Below are positions 1-7,566 of a stretch of DNA of 42,133 nt, piece after piece; within the stretch, counting starts at the first letter, position 1, and every line of letters starts with the position of its first letter. The stretch covers positions 1,970 through 44,102 of the forward strand of contig DBYW01000003.1 of the NCBI GenBank assembly GCA_002311645.1. Direction: 5' to 3'. The position numbers and the translations under genes were made by a program. Source of the DNA: Bacteroidales bacterium UBA1176. Lineage in GTDB: Bacteria; Bacteroidota; Bacteroidia; Bacteroidales; WCHB1-69. The notes beneath the pieces are model-generated. The model was not told the DNA's origin and did not search any database. It saw only the letters and a list, made by a program, of their open reading frames with translations.

Positions 1-23
1 TTGGCGCACGATCGGTCCCGGGA

Positions 24-55
24 TTGTAGAGACGTTTCATGAAACGTCTCTACAA
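24..55. repeat. REP-like perfect palindrome, left of the RAYT gene
   Basis: Perfect 32-bp inverted repeat whose left arm reads TTGTAGAGACGTTTCA, followed directly by its reverse complement. The same palindrome recurs at 830-861, and identity continues about 17 bp beyond it on the right (AAATCGGCACCAATC...). Palindromes flanking a RAYT gene are the usual arrangement of a REP/BIME element and its transposase. Confidence 0.85.
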
Positions 56-81
56 ATCGGCACCAATCGAAATCAAATGGA

Positions 82-95
82 AATCAAACGGCACC
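82..95 (+). repeat. 14-bp direct repeat AATCAAACGGCACC, left copy
   Basis: AATCAAACGGCACC lies between the left palindrome and the RAYT gene. The 13-bp core AATCAAACGGCAC recurs at 888-900 and 908-920 on the right side, after the right palindrome. These copies extend the similarity between the two flanks beyond the palindromes. Confidence 0.7.
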
Positions 96-152
96 AATCC
101 AAACAATCGCGGACAATATTTCAAAAAAATGAAATAATTTAAATAATTATTA

Positions 153-160
153 TATTTTTG
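153..160 (+). promoter_or_regulatory. Bacteroidota -7 element (TATTTTTG) for the RAYT gene
   Basis: TATTTTTG fits the Bacteroides sigma-ABfr -7 consensus TAnnTTTG and lies 22 bp before the ATG at 183. No clear TTTG -33 element is visible at the expected spacing. Confidence 0.55.
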
Positions 161-182
161 CGGGCATAAATTTTCAATCATT

Positions 183-785
183 ATGGATAACATTTATTTT
201 ATCAACAAATACCGAATCCCGTCTGCGCGGGCAGACTGGCACGATTATGACGGCGGACTATATTTTGTGACTATATGCACGAAAAACAGAGAACATTATT
301 TCGGAGAAATCGATAAAAAAGGAATGAGATTATCCGCAATCGGCATTTATGCACAGGATTGTATCCAGCAAACACCCGATCATCATCCCTACGCAGACGT
401 TCCCTTGTTCGTGGTGATGCCGAACCACATACACGCAATCGTATCGATAGACAGCGGCAAGACCCCCCACAACAAACGTTCCATTGAATCATTATATGGA
501 ATCAACAACGGTGTGATGACGGGCGACGAGGATGACGTGGAGGATATTGAACCGCAAAAAAAAGGAACGTCCACACAATTCGCGACCCAAATGCAAACGT
601 GGCTGTCGGTTGTCATCAGGATGTTTAAGGCATCCGTCACACGTTTTGCCAAGGCAAATTACATCCAATTCGGCTGGCAAACCCGTTTTCACGACCATAT
701 CATCCGAAACAACGAAGAATTGAACGGGATTGCACAATACATTGAAAACAATGTGGCGAAATGGATATTTGACAAATGCAGGTAG
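183..785 (+). CDS. REP-associated tyrosine transposase (RAYT, Y1_Tnp/IS200-like fold)
   Basis: A 200-aa single-domain protein of the REP-associated tyrosine transposase family. These are HUH/Y1 single-strand DNA nucleases thought to move or maintain REP palindromes. The metal-binding HUH motif is MPNHIHAIV (H82, H84). The N-terminal YFVTICTKNR and the C-terminal WQTRFHDHIIRN...YIENN block are family hallmarks. The position commonly Tyr in WQxxYxDHIIR is Phe here, as I recall for many Bacteroidota members, so I cannot say which Tyr (Y160 or Y186 are candidates) is the nucleophile. Identical 32-bp palindromes at 24-55 and 830-861 flank the gene, and a half-palindrome overlaps its stop codon. 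Base composition is more AT-rich than the neighbouring housekeeping genes, which suits a mobile gene. The ATG at 183 is supported by the -7 element upstream. Confidence 0.9.
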   Translation: MDNIYFINKYRIPSARADWHDYDGGLYFVTICTKNREHYFGEIDKKGMRLSAIGIYAQDCIQQTPDHHPYADVPLFVVMPNHIHAIVSIDSGKTPHNKRSIESLYGINNGVMTGDEDDVEDIEPQKKGTSTQFATQMQTWLSVVIRMFKASVTRFAKANYIQFGWQTRFHDHIIRNNEELNGIAQYIENNVAKWIFDKCR

Positions 786-796
786 GGACGTTTCAT
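782..796 (+). repeat. Half REP palindrome overlapping the RAYT stop codon
   Basis: GTAGGGACGTTTCAT matches one arm of the flanking palindrome with one mismatch. It supplies the TAG stop codon of the RAYT gene (783-785). The complementary arm is absent; poly-G-rich sequence follows. Confidence 0.6.
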
Positions 797-829
797 ATTT
801 CACGGGGGGGGTTGTTCCGGTTGGTTGGT

Positions 830-861
830 TTGTAGAGACGTTTCATGAAACGTCTCTACAA
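830..861. repeat. REP-like perfect palindrome, right of the RAYT gene
   Basis: Identical to the 32-bp palindrome at 24-55. It is followed by AATCGGCACCAATC, also shared with the left flank, so the repeat unit is about 48 bp in direct orientation. Confidence 0.85.
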
Positions 862-887
862 ATCGGCACCAATCAAAATCAATCGAA

Positions 888-920
888 AATCAAACGGCAC
901 CCAACGAAATCAAACGGCAC
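888..920 (+). repeat. Two copies of AATCAAACGGCAC, right flank
   Basis: Copies at 888-900 and 908-920 match the left-flank copy at 82-95. They extend the direct repeat that brackets the RAYT element and mark its probable right boundary near 930. Confidence 0.65.
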
Positions 921-962
921 CCCCAACGAAACCCAACGAAAACAATTATCCAACAAAAAATG

Positions 963-970
963 TATTTTTG
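963..970 (+). promoter_or_regulatory. -7 element (TATTTTTG) for the M16 peptidase gene
   Basis: TATTTTTG fits TAnnTTTG and lies 44 bp upstream of the ATG at 1015, just outside the REP/RAYT element. No convincing -33 TTTG is seen. Confidence 0.5.
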
Positions 971-1014
971 CGGCAATGTTTAAAAACAACCATTAACCCC
1001 TAAAATCCTCTCGA

Positions 1015-3921
1015 ATGAAACGATTCCTCCTCCTTTTCACAGCAATGATATTGGCCTTGCCGATGTTCTTGCAGGCCCAGAAGCACTACGATTACATCAG
1101 CTACTCGCACGACGCGATGAAAGTCCGCATCTACACGCTTGACAACGGCCTCAAGGTCTATCTGTCGGTTTACAAGGATGCCCCGCGCATCCAGACGCTC
1201 ATCCCCGTGCGCGTGGGCAGCAAGAACGACCCTGCCGAGACCACCGGCTTAGCACATTACCTCGAACATCTCATGTTCAAGGGCTCCCAACATTTCGGGA
1301 CCCTCGACTACGATGCCGAGAAACCCCTGCTTGACGAAATCGAGCGTCAATTTGAGGTTTATCGCCGCACCCACGAGAAACGGGACCGCGACAGCATCTA
1401 CCGCATCATCGACAGTCTCTCCTACGTCGCCTCGGGCTATGCCATCCCCAACGAGTACGACAAGATGATGAAGTTCATCGGCTCGCAGGGCACCAACGCC
1501 GCTACTTCCAACGACTACACCGTCTACATCGAGGACATCCCCGCCAACCAGTTGGAGAACTGGGCCTACATCCAGGCCGACCGTTTTGCAAACCCCGTGT
1601 TCCGCATCTTCCACACCGAGTTGGAGACCGTTTATGAGGAGAAAAACCGCTCGCTGTCCAGTGACAGCCGCAAGGCCTCCGAGGCGATGCTCAACGCTCT
1701 CTTCCCCAACAACCCCTACGGGCAGCAGACCACCCTCGGCAGCACCGAGCACCTCAAGAACCCGTCGCTGACCAACATCCGCCGTTTCTTCGACACCTAC
1801 TACGTGCCCAACAACATGGCCGTGTGCTTGGCCGGCGATTTCGACTATGACGAGGCCATTGCCATCATCGACAAGTATTTCGGGCAACTCAAGAGCAAGG
1901 AGGTGCCCCACTATGCCATCGCCAAGGAGAAACCCATCACCACACCTGTCGTGCGCGAGGTGACAGGTCATGAGGCTGAATTTGTGACAGTATCCTTCCG
2001 TCTCGACCTGCCCGCCAACCACCGTGACCTCTATATCGTCGAGATGCTCGACAACATCCTATCCAACGGCCGCTGCGGCCTCATGGACCTCAACATCACC
2101 CAAAAGCACCTCGCCTCCCGCGCCTCCGCCTATCTCTACAGGCTGTGCGACAACTCCGCCTACGTGCTTTCCGGCCGTCCCAACGACGGACAAGCACTCG
2201 AAGAGGTGCGCGACCTGCTGCTCGACCAACTCGAGCTCATCAAGAAAGGCCAATTCGACGAGTCGCTGATACAGGCCGCCATCAACAACATCGAAGCCTC
2301 CAAAATGCGTCAGCTCCAGAGCAACCGCTCCCGCGCCAACGCCATGGCCCACGCCTTTGAGAACGACATAGACTGGTATCACGCCTCACAGGAACTCGAA
2401 TACTACAAGAAAGTCACCAAGGAGGACATCGTCAAGTTCGCCAACCGCTATTTCAACGACAATAATTATATAGTAGTCTATAAACGCCAGGGCGAGCCCA
2501 AGGAGACCGCCAAGGTGACCAAGCCCGCCATCACCGCCATCCAGGTGAACAGGGACGCCGAGTCCGACTTCTTCACCAAGCTCAAGGCACGTTCTGTCAA
2601 GCCTATCGAGCCCGTGTTCGTGGACTTCCAGCAGGCCATCACCTTTGACCAATACAAGGGTGTGCCCATCGACTACCTGCACAACAACGAGGATCAGACC
2701 TTCACCTTGCGCATGGTCTTCCCCGCCGGCGAGATGAACGACATCCTGCTGCCATACGCCGCCCGCTACATCAACAACTTGGCCACGCCCGACCGCACGG
2801 TGGAGCAAATCAAGACCGATTTCTACACATTAGCCTGCAACTACAGCATCTCCTGCTCCGACGACGAAACCTACGTGACCATCAGCGGCCTTGGCCACAA
2901 CATGGACAAAGCCATCAAGCTGATGACAGATGTGGTGAACAACGCCACGCCAGACGCCAAGGCCCTGCAGAACCTCATCGACGATGTCTTGTTGCAGCGC
3001 AAGAATGCCAAGTCCTCACAAAACAGCGTCTTGGAATGCTTGCGAACCTATTGCGAATACGGACCCGAGTTAGTACAATACCAGCTCAGCAACGAGCAAC
3101 TGCAGCAGCTCACGGGCGAGCAGCTGCTCCAATCACTGCGCCGACTTTTCAGCTACAAGCCGGAAATCCTCTATTACGGCCCGGCCACGGTGAAGCAGCT
3201 CAAGAAGTCGCTCGCTGCCAACTACAAGCTGCCTAAGAGTTTCGGCACGCCGCCACCCGCCAAGAAGTTCGACCGCCTGCCAACAGACCGCAACGTGGTC
3301 TATTACGCCCCCTACCCTGCCAAGCAGTCGCGTCTGATCACCATCAACCGCGCCGGAAAACTCGACACCGAGCTCATTCCCATCTCCCGGATGTACAACC
3401 AGTATTTTGGCGGCAGCATGAACGCCATCGTCTTCCAAGAGATGCGCGAAAAACGTTCCTTGGCTTACACGGCCCAATCCTCCTTCTCAATTCCTTCCGA
3501 CACCGCGGCCTACATGTACAACTATTCGTTCATCGGCACCCAGAACGACAAGATCCTGGATGCCCTGACCGCCTTCGACTCGCTGTTCAACGCCATGCCC
3601 GTGTCTCAAAGTGCCTTCGACCTGGCCAAGGAGGGTGCGCGCAACAGCATCGCCGCCAACCGCATCACCAAGATGTCCATCCTCAACACCTACCTCAACA
3701 ACCGTCGCATGGGCATCAACCATGACTATCGCAAGGACTTCTACGAACTGATCAACGGCTTCACCATCGGCGACATCGTCAAGTTCAACAAGCAATACAT
3801 CAAAGACAAGCCCAAGACTTACATGATTCTCGCCACCGACGGAGAAGTGGACCTAGACGCCATCGCCAAGATGTTCGGCCCCGTCAAAAAGCTGACATTA
3901 GAGGATATTTTTGGATACTAA
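1015..3921 (+). CDS. Secreted M16 (insulinase/pitrilysin) family zinc metallopeptidase
   Basis: A 968-aa protein with an N-terminal signal peptide (hydrophobic residues 5-18, ending in QAQ). The inverted zinc motif HYLEH lies at residues 81-85: H81 and H85 bind zinc and E84 is the catalytic base. A downstream acidic stretch (E202-E209, in ELETVYEEKN) supplies the third ligand. The second half is the non-catalytic M16 domain, with the family motif REKRSLAY that helps bind substrate. The length fits the full two-module, four-lobe fold. It probably degrades peptides in the periplasm or at the outer membrane; no T9SS tail or lipobox is visible. An epimerase-like gene follows 13 bp downstream and is probably cotranscribed. 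The substrate cannot be read from sequence. Confidence 0.93.
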   Translation: MKRFLLLFTAMILALPMFLQAQKHYDYISYSHDAMKVRIYTLDNGLKVYLSVYKDAPRIQTLIPVRVGSKNDPAETTGLAHYLEHLMFKGSQHFGTLDYDAEKPLLDEIERQFEVYRRTHEKRDRDSIYRIIDSLSYVASGYAIPNEYDKMMKFIGSQGTNAATSNDYTVYIEDIPANQLENWAYIQADRFANPVFRIFHTELETVYEEKNRSLSSDSRKASEAMLNALFPNNPYGQQTTLGSTEHLKNPSLTNIRRFFDTYYVPNNMAVCLAGDFDYDEAIAIIDKYFGQLKSKEVPHYAIAKEKPITTPVVREVTGHEAEFVTVSFRLDLPANHRDLYIVEMLDNILSNGRCGLMDLNITQKHLASRASAYLYRLCDNSAYVLSGRPNDGQALEEVRDLLLDQLELIKKGQFDESLIQAAINNIEASKMRQLQSNRSRANAMAHAFENDIDWYHASQELEYYKKVTKEDIVKFANRYFNDNNYIVVYKRQGEPKETAKVTKPAITAIQVNRDAESDFFTKLKARSVKPIEPVFVDFQQAITFDQYKGVPIDYLHNNEDQTFTLRMVFPAGEMNDILLPYAARYINNLATPDRTVEQIKTDFYTLACNYSISCSDDETYVTISGLGHNMDKAIKLMTDVVNNATPDAKALQNLIDDVLLQRKNAKSSQNSVLECLRTYCEYGPELVQYQLSNEQLQQLTGEQLLQSLRRLFSYKPEILYYGPATVKQLKKSLAANYKLPKSFGTPPPAKKFDRLPTDRNVVYYAPYPAKQSRLITINRAGKLDTELIPISRMYNQYFGGSMNAIVFQEMREKRSLAYTAQSSFSIPSDTAAYMYNYSFIGTQNDKILDALTAFDSLFNAMPVSQSAFDLAKEGARNSIAANRITKMSILNTYLNNRRMGINHDYRKDFYELINGFTIGDIVKFNKQYIKDKPKTYMILATDGEVDLDAIAKMFGPVKKLTLEDIFGY

Positions 3922-3934
3922 TAACTTTTCCCCC

Positions 3935-5386
3935 ATGAAAAAAAGAGTTTTCTTGACAGGCGCGACGGGCCTCATGGGCTGGGCCGGACTGCAGGAGATG
4001 CTGAAACACGAGGATCAGCTTGAAATTGTCGTATTGGCACGGCATAGCGAAAAGAACATCCAGAAGTTGGCCCCGTTGCAAGACCGCATCCAAATCGTGT
4101 GGGGCGACTTGATGAACTACGAAGACGTGTTGAAGGGCGTGACGGGGTCGGACTATGTGCTCCACGTGGGGGGTATGGTCTCCCCTGAGGCCGACTACCA
4201 CCCCGAGAAGACGCTGAAAGTGAATGTCACGTCTGCAGAGAATGTGGTGAAGGCCATCCAGGCACAACCCAACGCCGACGAGATCCGGGCAGTCTATATC
4301 GGCTCGGTGGCACAGACTTCCGACCGCGGGGCCGGCACCCGGTGGGGACGCACCGGCGACCCCATCCTTGCAGGCGTCTATGACTACTACAGCGTCAGCA
4401 AAATCGTCGCCGAGCGCATTTTTGCAGATGCAGGCCTCAAGCGCTGGGTCAGCCTGCGGCAGTCGGGCATCCTCTACCCCGGCATTCTCAAGAAATACGA
4501 CCCCATCATGTTCCACGTGCCCATCATGGGCACCTTGGAGTGGGCCACCATCGAGGACTCGGGGCGGCTGCTGTCCAACCTTTGCACCTTGGATCTGCCC
4601 GACGAGTTCTGGAACCGATTCTACAACATCAGCAGTGGTCCCGAGTACCGCATGAGCAACTACGAGTTCGAGACCAGGCTGCTCAAGGCCATCCACTGTC
4701 CCGGCCCCGAAAAGATATTCAATCCCCAATGGTTTGTGTTGCGCAACTTCCATGGGCAATTCTATCTGGATGCCGACCTGTTGGAAGCGTATCTCCACTT
4801 CCGCGCCAACGTGCCCGTGGACGACTATTTCCGGCAGATGGGTGACCGGCTGCCCAAGTACTTCAAGTTAGCTGGCATCGTGCCCGCGCCCATCATCAAG
4901 GCCGCCATGCTGCCGATGGCGTACAAGAAGAAATACGGCACCCAATGGTGGCTCAAGCACGACGTGCAGCGCGTCAACGCCTTCTACGGCGGACGGGAAC
5001 AATGGGAGCGCATCCCCAAGTGGAAAGAGATGGATCTTTCCGTGTCGAAAGACCCCGCCAAGGCCAAACGCATGGACCACGGCTATGACGAAAGCAAGCC
5101 GTTGGAACAGCTGACGACTGAAGAGCTGCGGCAAGCCGGTGCGTTCCGAGGTTCCAAACTGATCACCCCCGAATATGACGGCAATCCTGAAAAGCAGTTG
5201 GAGTGGGAGTGCCACGACGGGCACCGCTACCGCATGTCACCCAAGCTGATGCTTTGGGGCGGCCATTTCTGTCCCGAATGCCTGCCGCCTGCGTGGAACT
5301 ACGACCACCAGGCCAAGCACAATCCCTTCTTCGCGCAGGCTTGGTATGCCAACCACCGACACGACGAAGACAACGTGTACGTATAG
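3935..5386 (+). CDS. NAD(P)-dependent epimerase/dehydratase (extended SDR) with C-terminal zinc-finger-like tail
   Basis: A 483-aa extended short-chain dehydrogenase/reductase. The Rossmann motif GATGLMG (residues 9-15) binds NAD(P), and Y152/K156 in YSVSK form the catalytic pair. The N-terminal 300 or so residues resemble sugar-nucleotide epimerase/dehydratases, but the substrate is unknown. Beyond the SDR core there is about 180 residues of extension. It ends in a CxxxH...CPEC pattern (C426, H430, C446, C449; WECHDGH then GGHFCPEC) that looks like a treble-clef or zinc-ribbon site. I chose the ATG at 3935 over a TTG at 3911 because MKKRVFLTGATG is the normal SDR N-terminus and the TTG overlaps the M16 stop. 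The gene lies 13 bp after the M16 peptidase gene, so the two probably share a transcript. Confidence 0.85.
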   Translation: MKKRVFLTGATGLMGWAGLQEMLKHEDQLEIVVLARHSEKNIQKLAPLQDRIQIVWGDLMNYEDVLKGVTGSDYVLHVGGMVSPEADYHPEKTLKVNVTSAENVVKAIQAQPNADEIRAVYIGSVAQTSDRGAGTRWGRTGDPILAGVYDYYSVSKIVAERIFADAGLKRWVSLRQSGILYPGILKKYDPIMFHVPIMGTLEWATIEDSGRLLSNLCTLDLPDEFWNRFYNISSGPEYRMSNYEFETRLLKAIHCPGPEKIFNPQWFVLRNFHGQFYLDADLLEAYLHFRANVPVDDYFRQMGDRLPKYFKLAGIVPAPIIKAAMLPMAYKKKYGTQWWLKHDVQRVNAFYGGREQWERIPKWKEMDLSVSKDPAKAKRMDHGYDESKPLEQLTTEELRQAGAFRGSKLITPEYDGNPEKQLEWECHDGHRYRMSPKLMLWGGHFCPECLPPAWNYDHQAKHNPFFAQAWYANHRHDEDNVYV

Positions 5387-5502
5387 GGCTGGCATCTGAC
5401 TTCAATTTGCACAACCATAATAAATAAAGGGAACATTCGTTTTATTTTTTCAAAAAAAACAATTCCAACCCAAGATTTGTTTCACAAATTCCGTTATACT
5501 AC

Positions 5503-6063
5503 ATGAGCGAACATAGAAATGAAGAGTTAGCCCGCTGGGTCGAAGGTTGCAAGGAAGGCAGCCGCCGCGCGCAGCACAAGCTGTTCAAGCATTTCTACAG
5601 CCCTATGCTCCGCCTGTGCATGCGCTATGCCGACAGCACCGACGAGGCGGAGGACATGCTCAGTGAAGGTTTCATGAAGGTGTTCACGAACATCGGGAAG
5701 TATGAAACGACTGGTTCTTTCGAATCTTGGATGAAGCGGGTGATGGTGAACGCCGCCTTGGACCACCGGCGCAAGTATGACGCCAAAGTGGGATTCACCG
5801 ACTTGGAGGAGGTGGCAGACAGCACGACTGCGGGCTATGACATCAACGCCGCCCTGGGGCGCATGAGCGCGGACGAAGTGATGGCATTGATACAGAAACT
5901 GCCCCCCACCACACGAACGGTCTTCAACCTCTTCGTGTTCGACGGTTTTTCCCACACTGAAATCGCCCAGCAGCTGAACATCAGCGAAGGCACCTCCGCC
6001 TGGCACGTCAACGCCGCCCGCACCCGCATCAAGAACAAGATTCAACAACTCAACAACGAATAA
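5503..6063 (+). CDS. ECF-type sigma-70 family RNA polymerase sigma factor
   Basis: A 186-aa protein with sigma region 2 (about residues 25-95, containing DEAEDMLSEGFMKVF and the WMKRVMVNAALDHRRK stretch) and region 4 (about 125-180). Region 4 has a helix-turn-helix around HTEIAQQLNISEGT. Regions 1 and 3 are absent, as usual for ECF factors. It would redirect RNA polymerase to a stress or envelope regulon. A gene for a single-span membrane protein follows after 12 bp, which is the normal sigma/anti-sigma arrangement. The leader (5387-5502) holds a small inverted repeat (ATTTG...CAAAT, about 5475-5490) but no clear -7 element. Confidence 0.92.
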   Translation: MSEHRNEELARWVEGCKEGSRRAQHKLFKHFYSPMLRLCMRYADSTDEAEDMLSEGFMKVFTNIGKYETTGSFESWMKRVMVNAALDHRRKYDAKVGFTDLEEVADSTTAGYDINAALGRMSADEVMALIQKLPPTTRTVFNLFVFDGFSHTEIAQQLNISEGTSAWHVNAARTRIKNKIQQLNNE

Positions 6064-6075
6064 AGACAGAAGCGT

Positions 6076-6621
6076 ATGACTGAATTTGACGAATTACTCA
6101 AGCAAAAGGTAGAACAAACCGACTATCCATACCGCCATGCCGCGTGGAGGCAGTTCCTTCGCAGCAGCGGATTGCACACAGCCCTTTCAGGTGTACAAAT
6201 CGCAGCCCTCTCTCTTGCCGGAGTGGCTGTAATTGCCTTGGTCACTTGGGGCGTAGTCCGTCATGTCACACCTGCTTCCAGTCCGCTCGAACCCGCTCCC
6301 ACGGAAATTGTTGCGACGACCGCAGACAACAGCGAATACGATATACTGGACACCACGAACCAGACACAATGCAACTCGTCCGAAGAGGGGAACACCCAGG
6401 TGGCGGAAACACCCCGCAAAAAAGCCACAAACAATGTCCCCGTCGACACGGAACCTGCGCCGACATGCACCAAGGCCCAGCCGGCCACGCAGCCCTCGAC
6501 TCCGAAGACACGCGAGCGTCTTTATGGCCGTCCCGTCACCATCAGTGTGGACACCATCACACAGATGCATCCCACCGAGGAGCAACTCAAGAGCAGGAAC
6601 AGCCAGATTATTGTGGAATAA
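6076..6621 (+). CDS. Single-span membrane protein, possible anti-sigma partner of the ECF factor
   Basis: A 181-aa protein with an N-terminal cytoplasmic segment of about 35 residues (acidic start MTEFDELLKQKVEQ) and one transmembrane helix (about residues 39-61, GVQIAALSLAGVAVIALVTW). A long Pro/Thr/Glu-rich, low-complexity extracytoplasmic tail follows. I see no recognisable domain. Its position 12 bp after the sigma factor and its topology fit a membrane-anchored anti-sigma factor. The cytoplasmic part is shorter than a classical ASD or zinc anti-sigma domain, and there is no HxxxCxxC motif, so this role is inference from context. Confidence 0.7.
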   Translation: MTEFDELLKQKVEQTDYPYRHAAWRQFLRSSGLHTALSGVQIAALSLAGVAVIALVTWGVVRHVTPASSPLEPAPTEIVATTADNSEYDILDTTNQTQCNSSEEGNTQVAETPRKKATNNVPVDTEPAPTCTKAQPATQPSTPKTRERLYGRPVTISVDTITQMHPTEEQLKSRNSQIIVE

Positions 6622-6635
6622 TTCAAGATTTTTTG

Positions 6636-6643
6636 TACTTTTG
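6636..6643 (+). promoter_or_regulatory. -7 element (TACTTTTG) for the gene at 6664
   Basis: TACTTTTG fits TAnnTTTG and lies 20 bp before the ATG at 6664. This suggests the gene is transcribed at least partly independently of the sigma-factor operon. A TTG at 6611 is a weak -33 candidate. Confidence 0.5.
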
Positions 6644-6663
6644 CAACCTCTTTTTGCAAAAGA

Positions 6664-7347
6664 ATGGAATCACAAGACAGCCACGACAAACCCTCCAAGA
6701 CTCCGAACAAGGGCACCATTTTCATGATTGCAAGCCTCATCGGATTGTTGTTTGGTGCCATCATCACCCTGCTGGTTCTTGACCTCACAGGCTTTCATCA
6801 TCCGACCATTGTGAACATGATCCCCTCCGACACCACAGCGACGCATGGCAACGACACCGTGGTCAAGTATGTCATCCACAAGTATGAGCCCTCAGCGACC
6901 AATGAGCTCGCCGACCAAGATCTCGACTCCTTGTCTGGTGACTCGATCATCATGATGGACGAAAGCGAAGATCTCACCATGGACTATGAAGGACTGTATA
7001 TGAGTGACGACCCTGACTATCGCGAGGAGGTCGCCGCCGACAAGATGCTGTCTAATTTCAACGTCCGCATCCATTACCTCAACAACGACAAGCAGGAGAT
7101 CGCGGTGCCTGACCAGATGCCATCCACCTTGCAAGTACAACAATGGACGACGCCAATCCGAAACAGGATGACATACCAACACTCAGGCAACACTATTAAA
7201 ATCAAAGGGTTGAATCCTGCAAACGCCAAATTATTCCACTACAAAAACACCCTTATCCTTTGGGTCAACGGGCACTACTACCCTATCCGTCCCAACAACC
7301 AATTTGAGCGGATGACGGAATCCTCCGAGTATTCTTTTCCTCTGTAA
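6664..7347 (+). CDS. Hypothetical single-span membrane protein
   Basis: A 227-aa protein with a short basic N-terminus, one transmembrane helix (about residues 19-41, IFMIASLIGLLFGAIITLLV) and an extracytoplasmic domain of about 185 residues. The first half of that domain is acidic and Asp/Ser-rich; the second half (from about residue 130) looks like a small folded beta-rich domain. I recognise no family. It follows the ECF sigma pair in the same direction but has its own -7 element, so it may or may not belong to the sigma-factor response. Confidence 0.7.
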   Translation: MESQDSHDKPSKTPNKGTIFMIASLIGLLFGAIITLLVLDLTGFHHPTIVNMIPSDTTATHGNDTVVKYVIHKYEPSATNELADQDLDSLSGDSIIMMDESEDLTMDYEGLYMSDDPDYREEVAADKMLSNFNVRIHYLNNDKQEIAVPDQMPSTLQVQQWTTPIRNRMTYQHSGNTIKIKGLNPANAKLFHYKNTLILWVNGHYYPIRPNNQFERMTESSEYSFPL

Positions 7348-7464
7348 TACATTGTATAATAAAAGAATAGGATATTCGATAGAATTCTTAGCACTGGCAT
7401 AGACATTGAACAGAACAGCTTGACCCAATATCCTGCAAAAAAACGTATCTCACCTCTTTTATTC

Positions 7465-7492
7465 GTAGAGACGGGGCACGTCCTGTCTCTAC
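7465..7492. repeat. Dispersed REP-like palindrome with a variant core
   Basis: The outer 8-bp arms GTAGAGAC...GTCTCTAC are identical to those of the RAYT palindromes at 24-55 and 830-861. The core differs (GGGGCACGTCCT in place of GTTTCATGAAAC), yet it still pairs as a hairpin with G-T wobbles. It lies in the leader between the hypothetical membrane gene and rseP. The translation of this region as part of rseP is an artefact of an over-extended frame. Confidence 0.7.
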
Positions 7493-7511
7493 ACACGGCA
7501 ATAACATCATG

Positions 7512-7542
7512 TCTGTGTATATTCAAAATTTATGTACATTTG
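7512..7542 (+). promoter_or_regulatory. Promoter of rseP (TCTG - 19 bp - TACATTTG)
   Basis: TACATTTG at 7535-7542 fits TAnnTTTG, and TCTG at 7512-7515 is one mismatch from the -33 TTTG at 19-bp spacing. It lies 24 bp before the ATG at 7567 and downstream of the longest-frame start at 7420, which supports the shorter gene model. Confidence 0.6.
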
Positions 7543-7566
7543 CGGCCTTGTAAAATTGACACGACA

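Noticed and set aside
7420..7566. 49-residue N-terminal extension of RseP
   Set aside because: The stretch contains a REP palindrome and the likely promoter (TACATTTG at 7535). RseP family members begin just before the HELGH helix.
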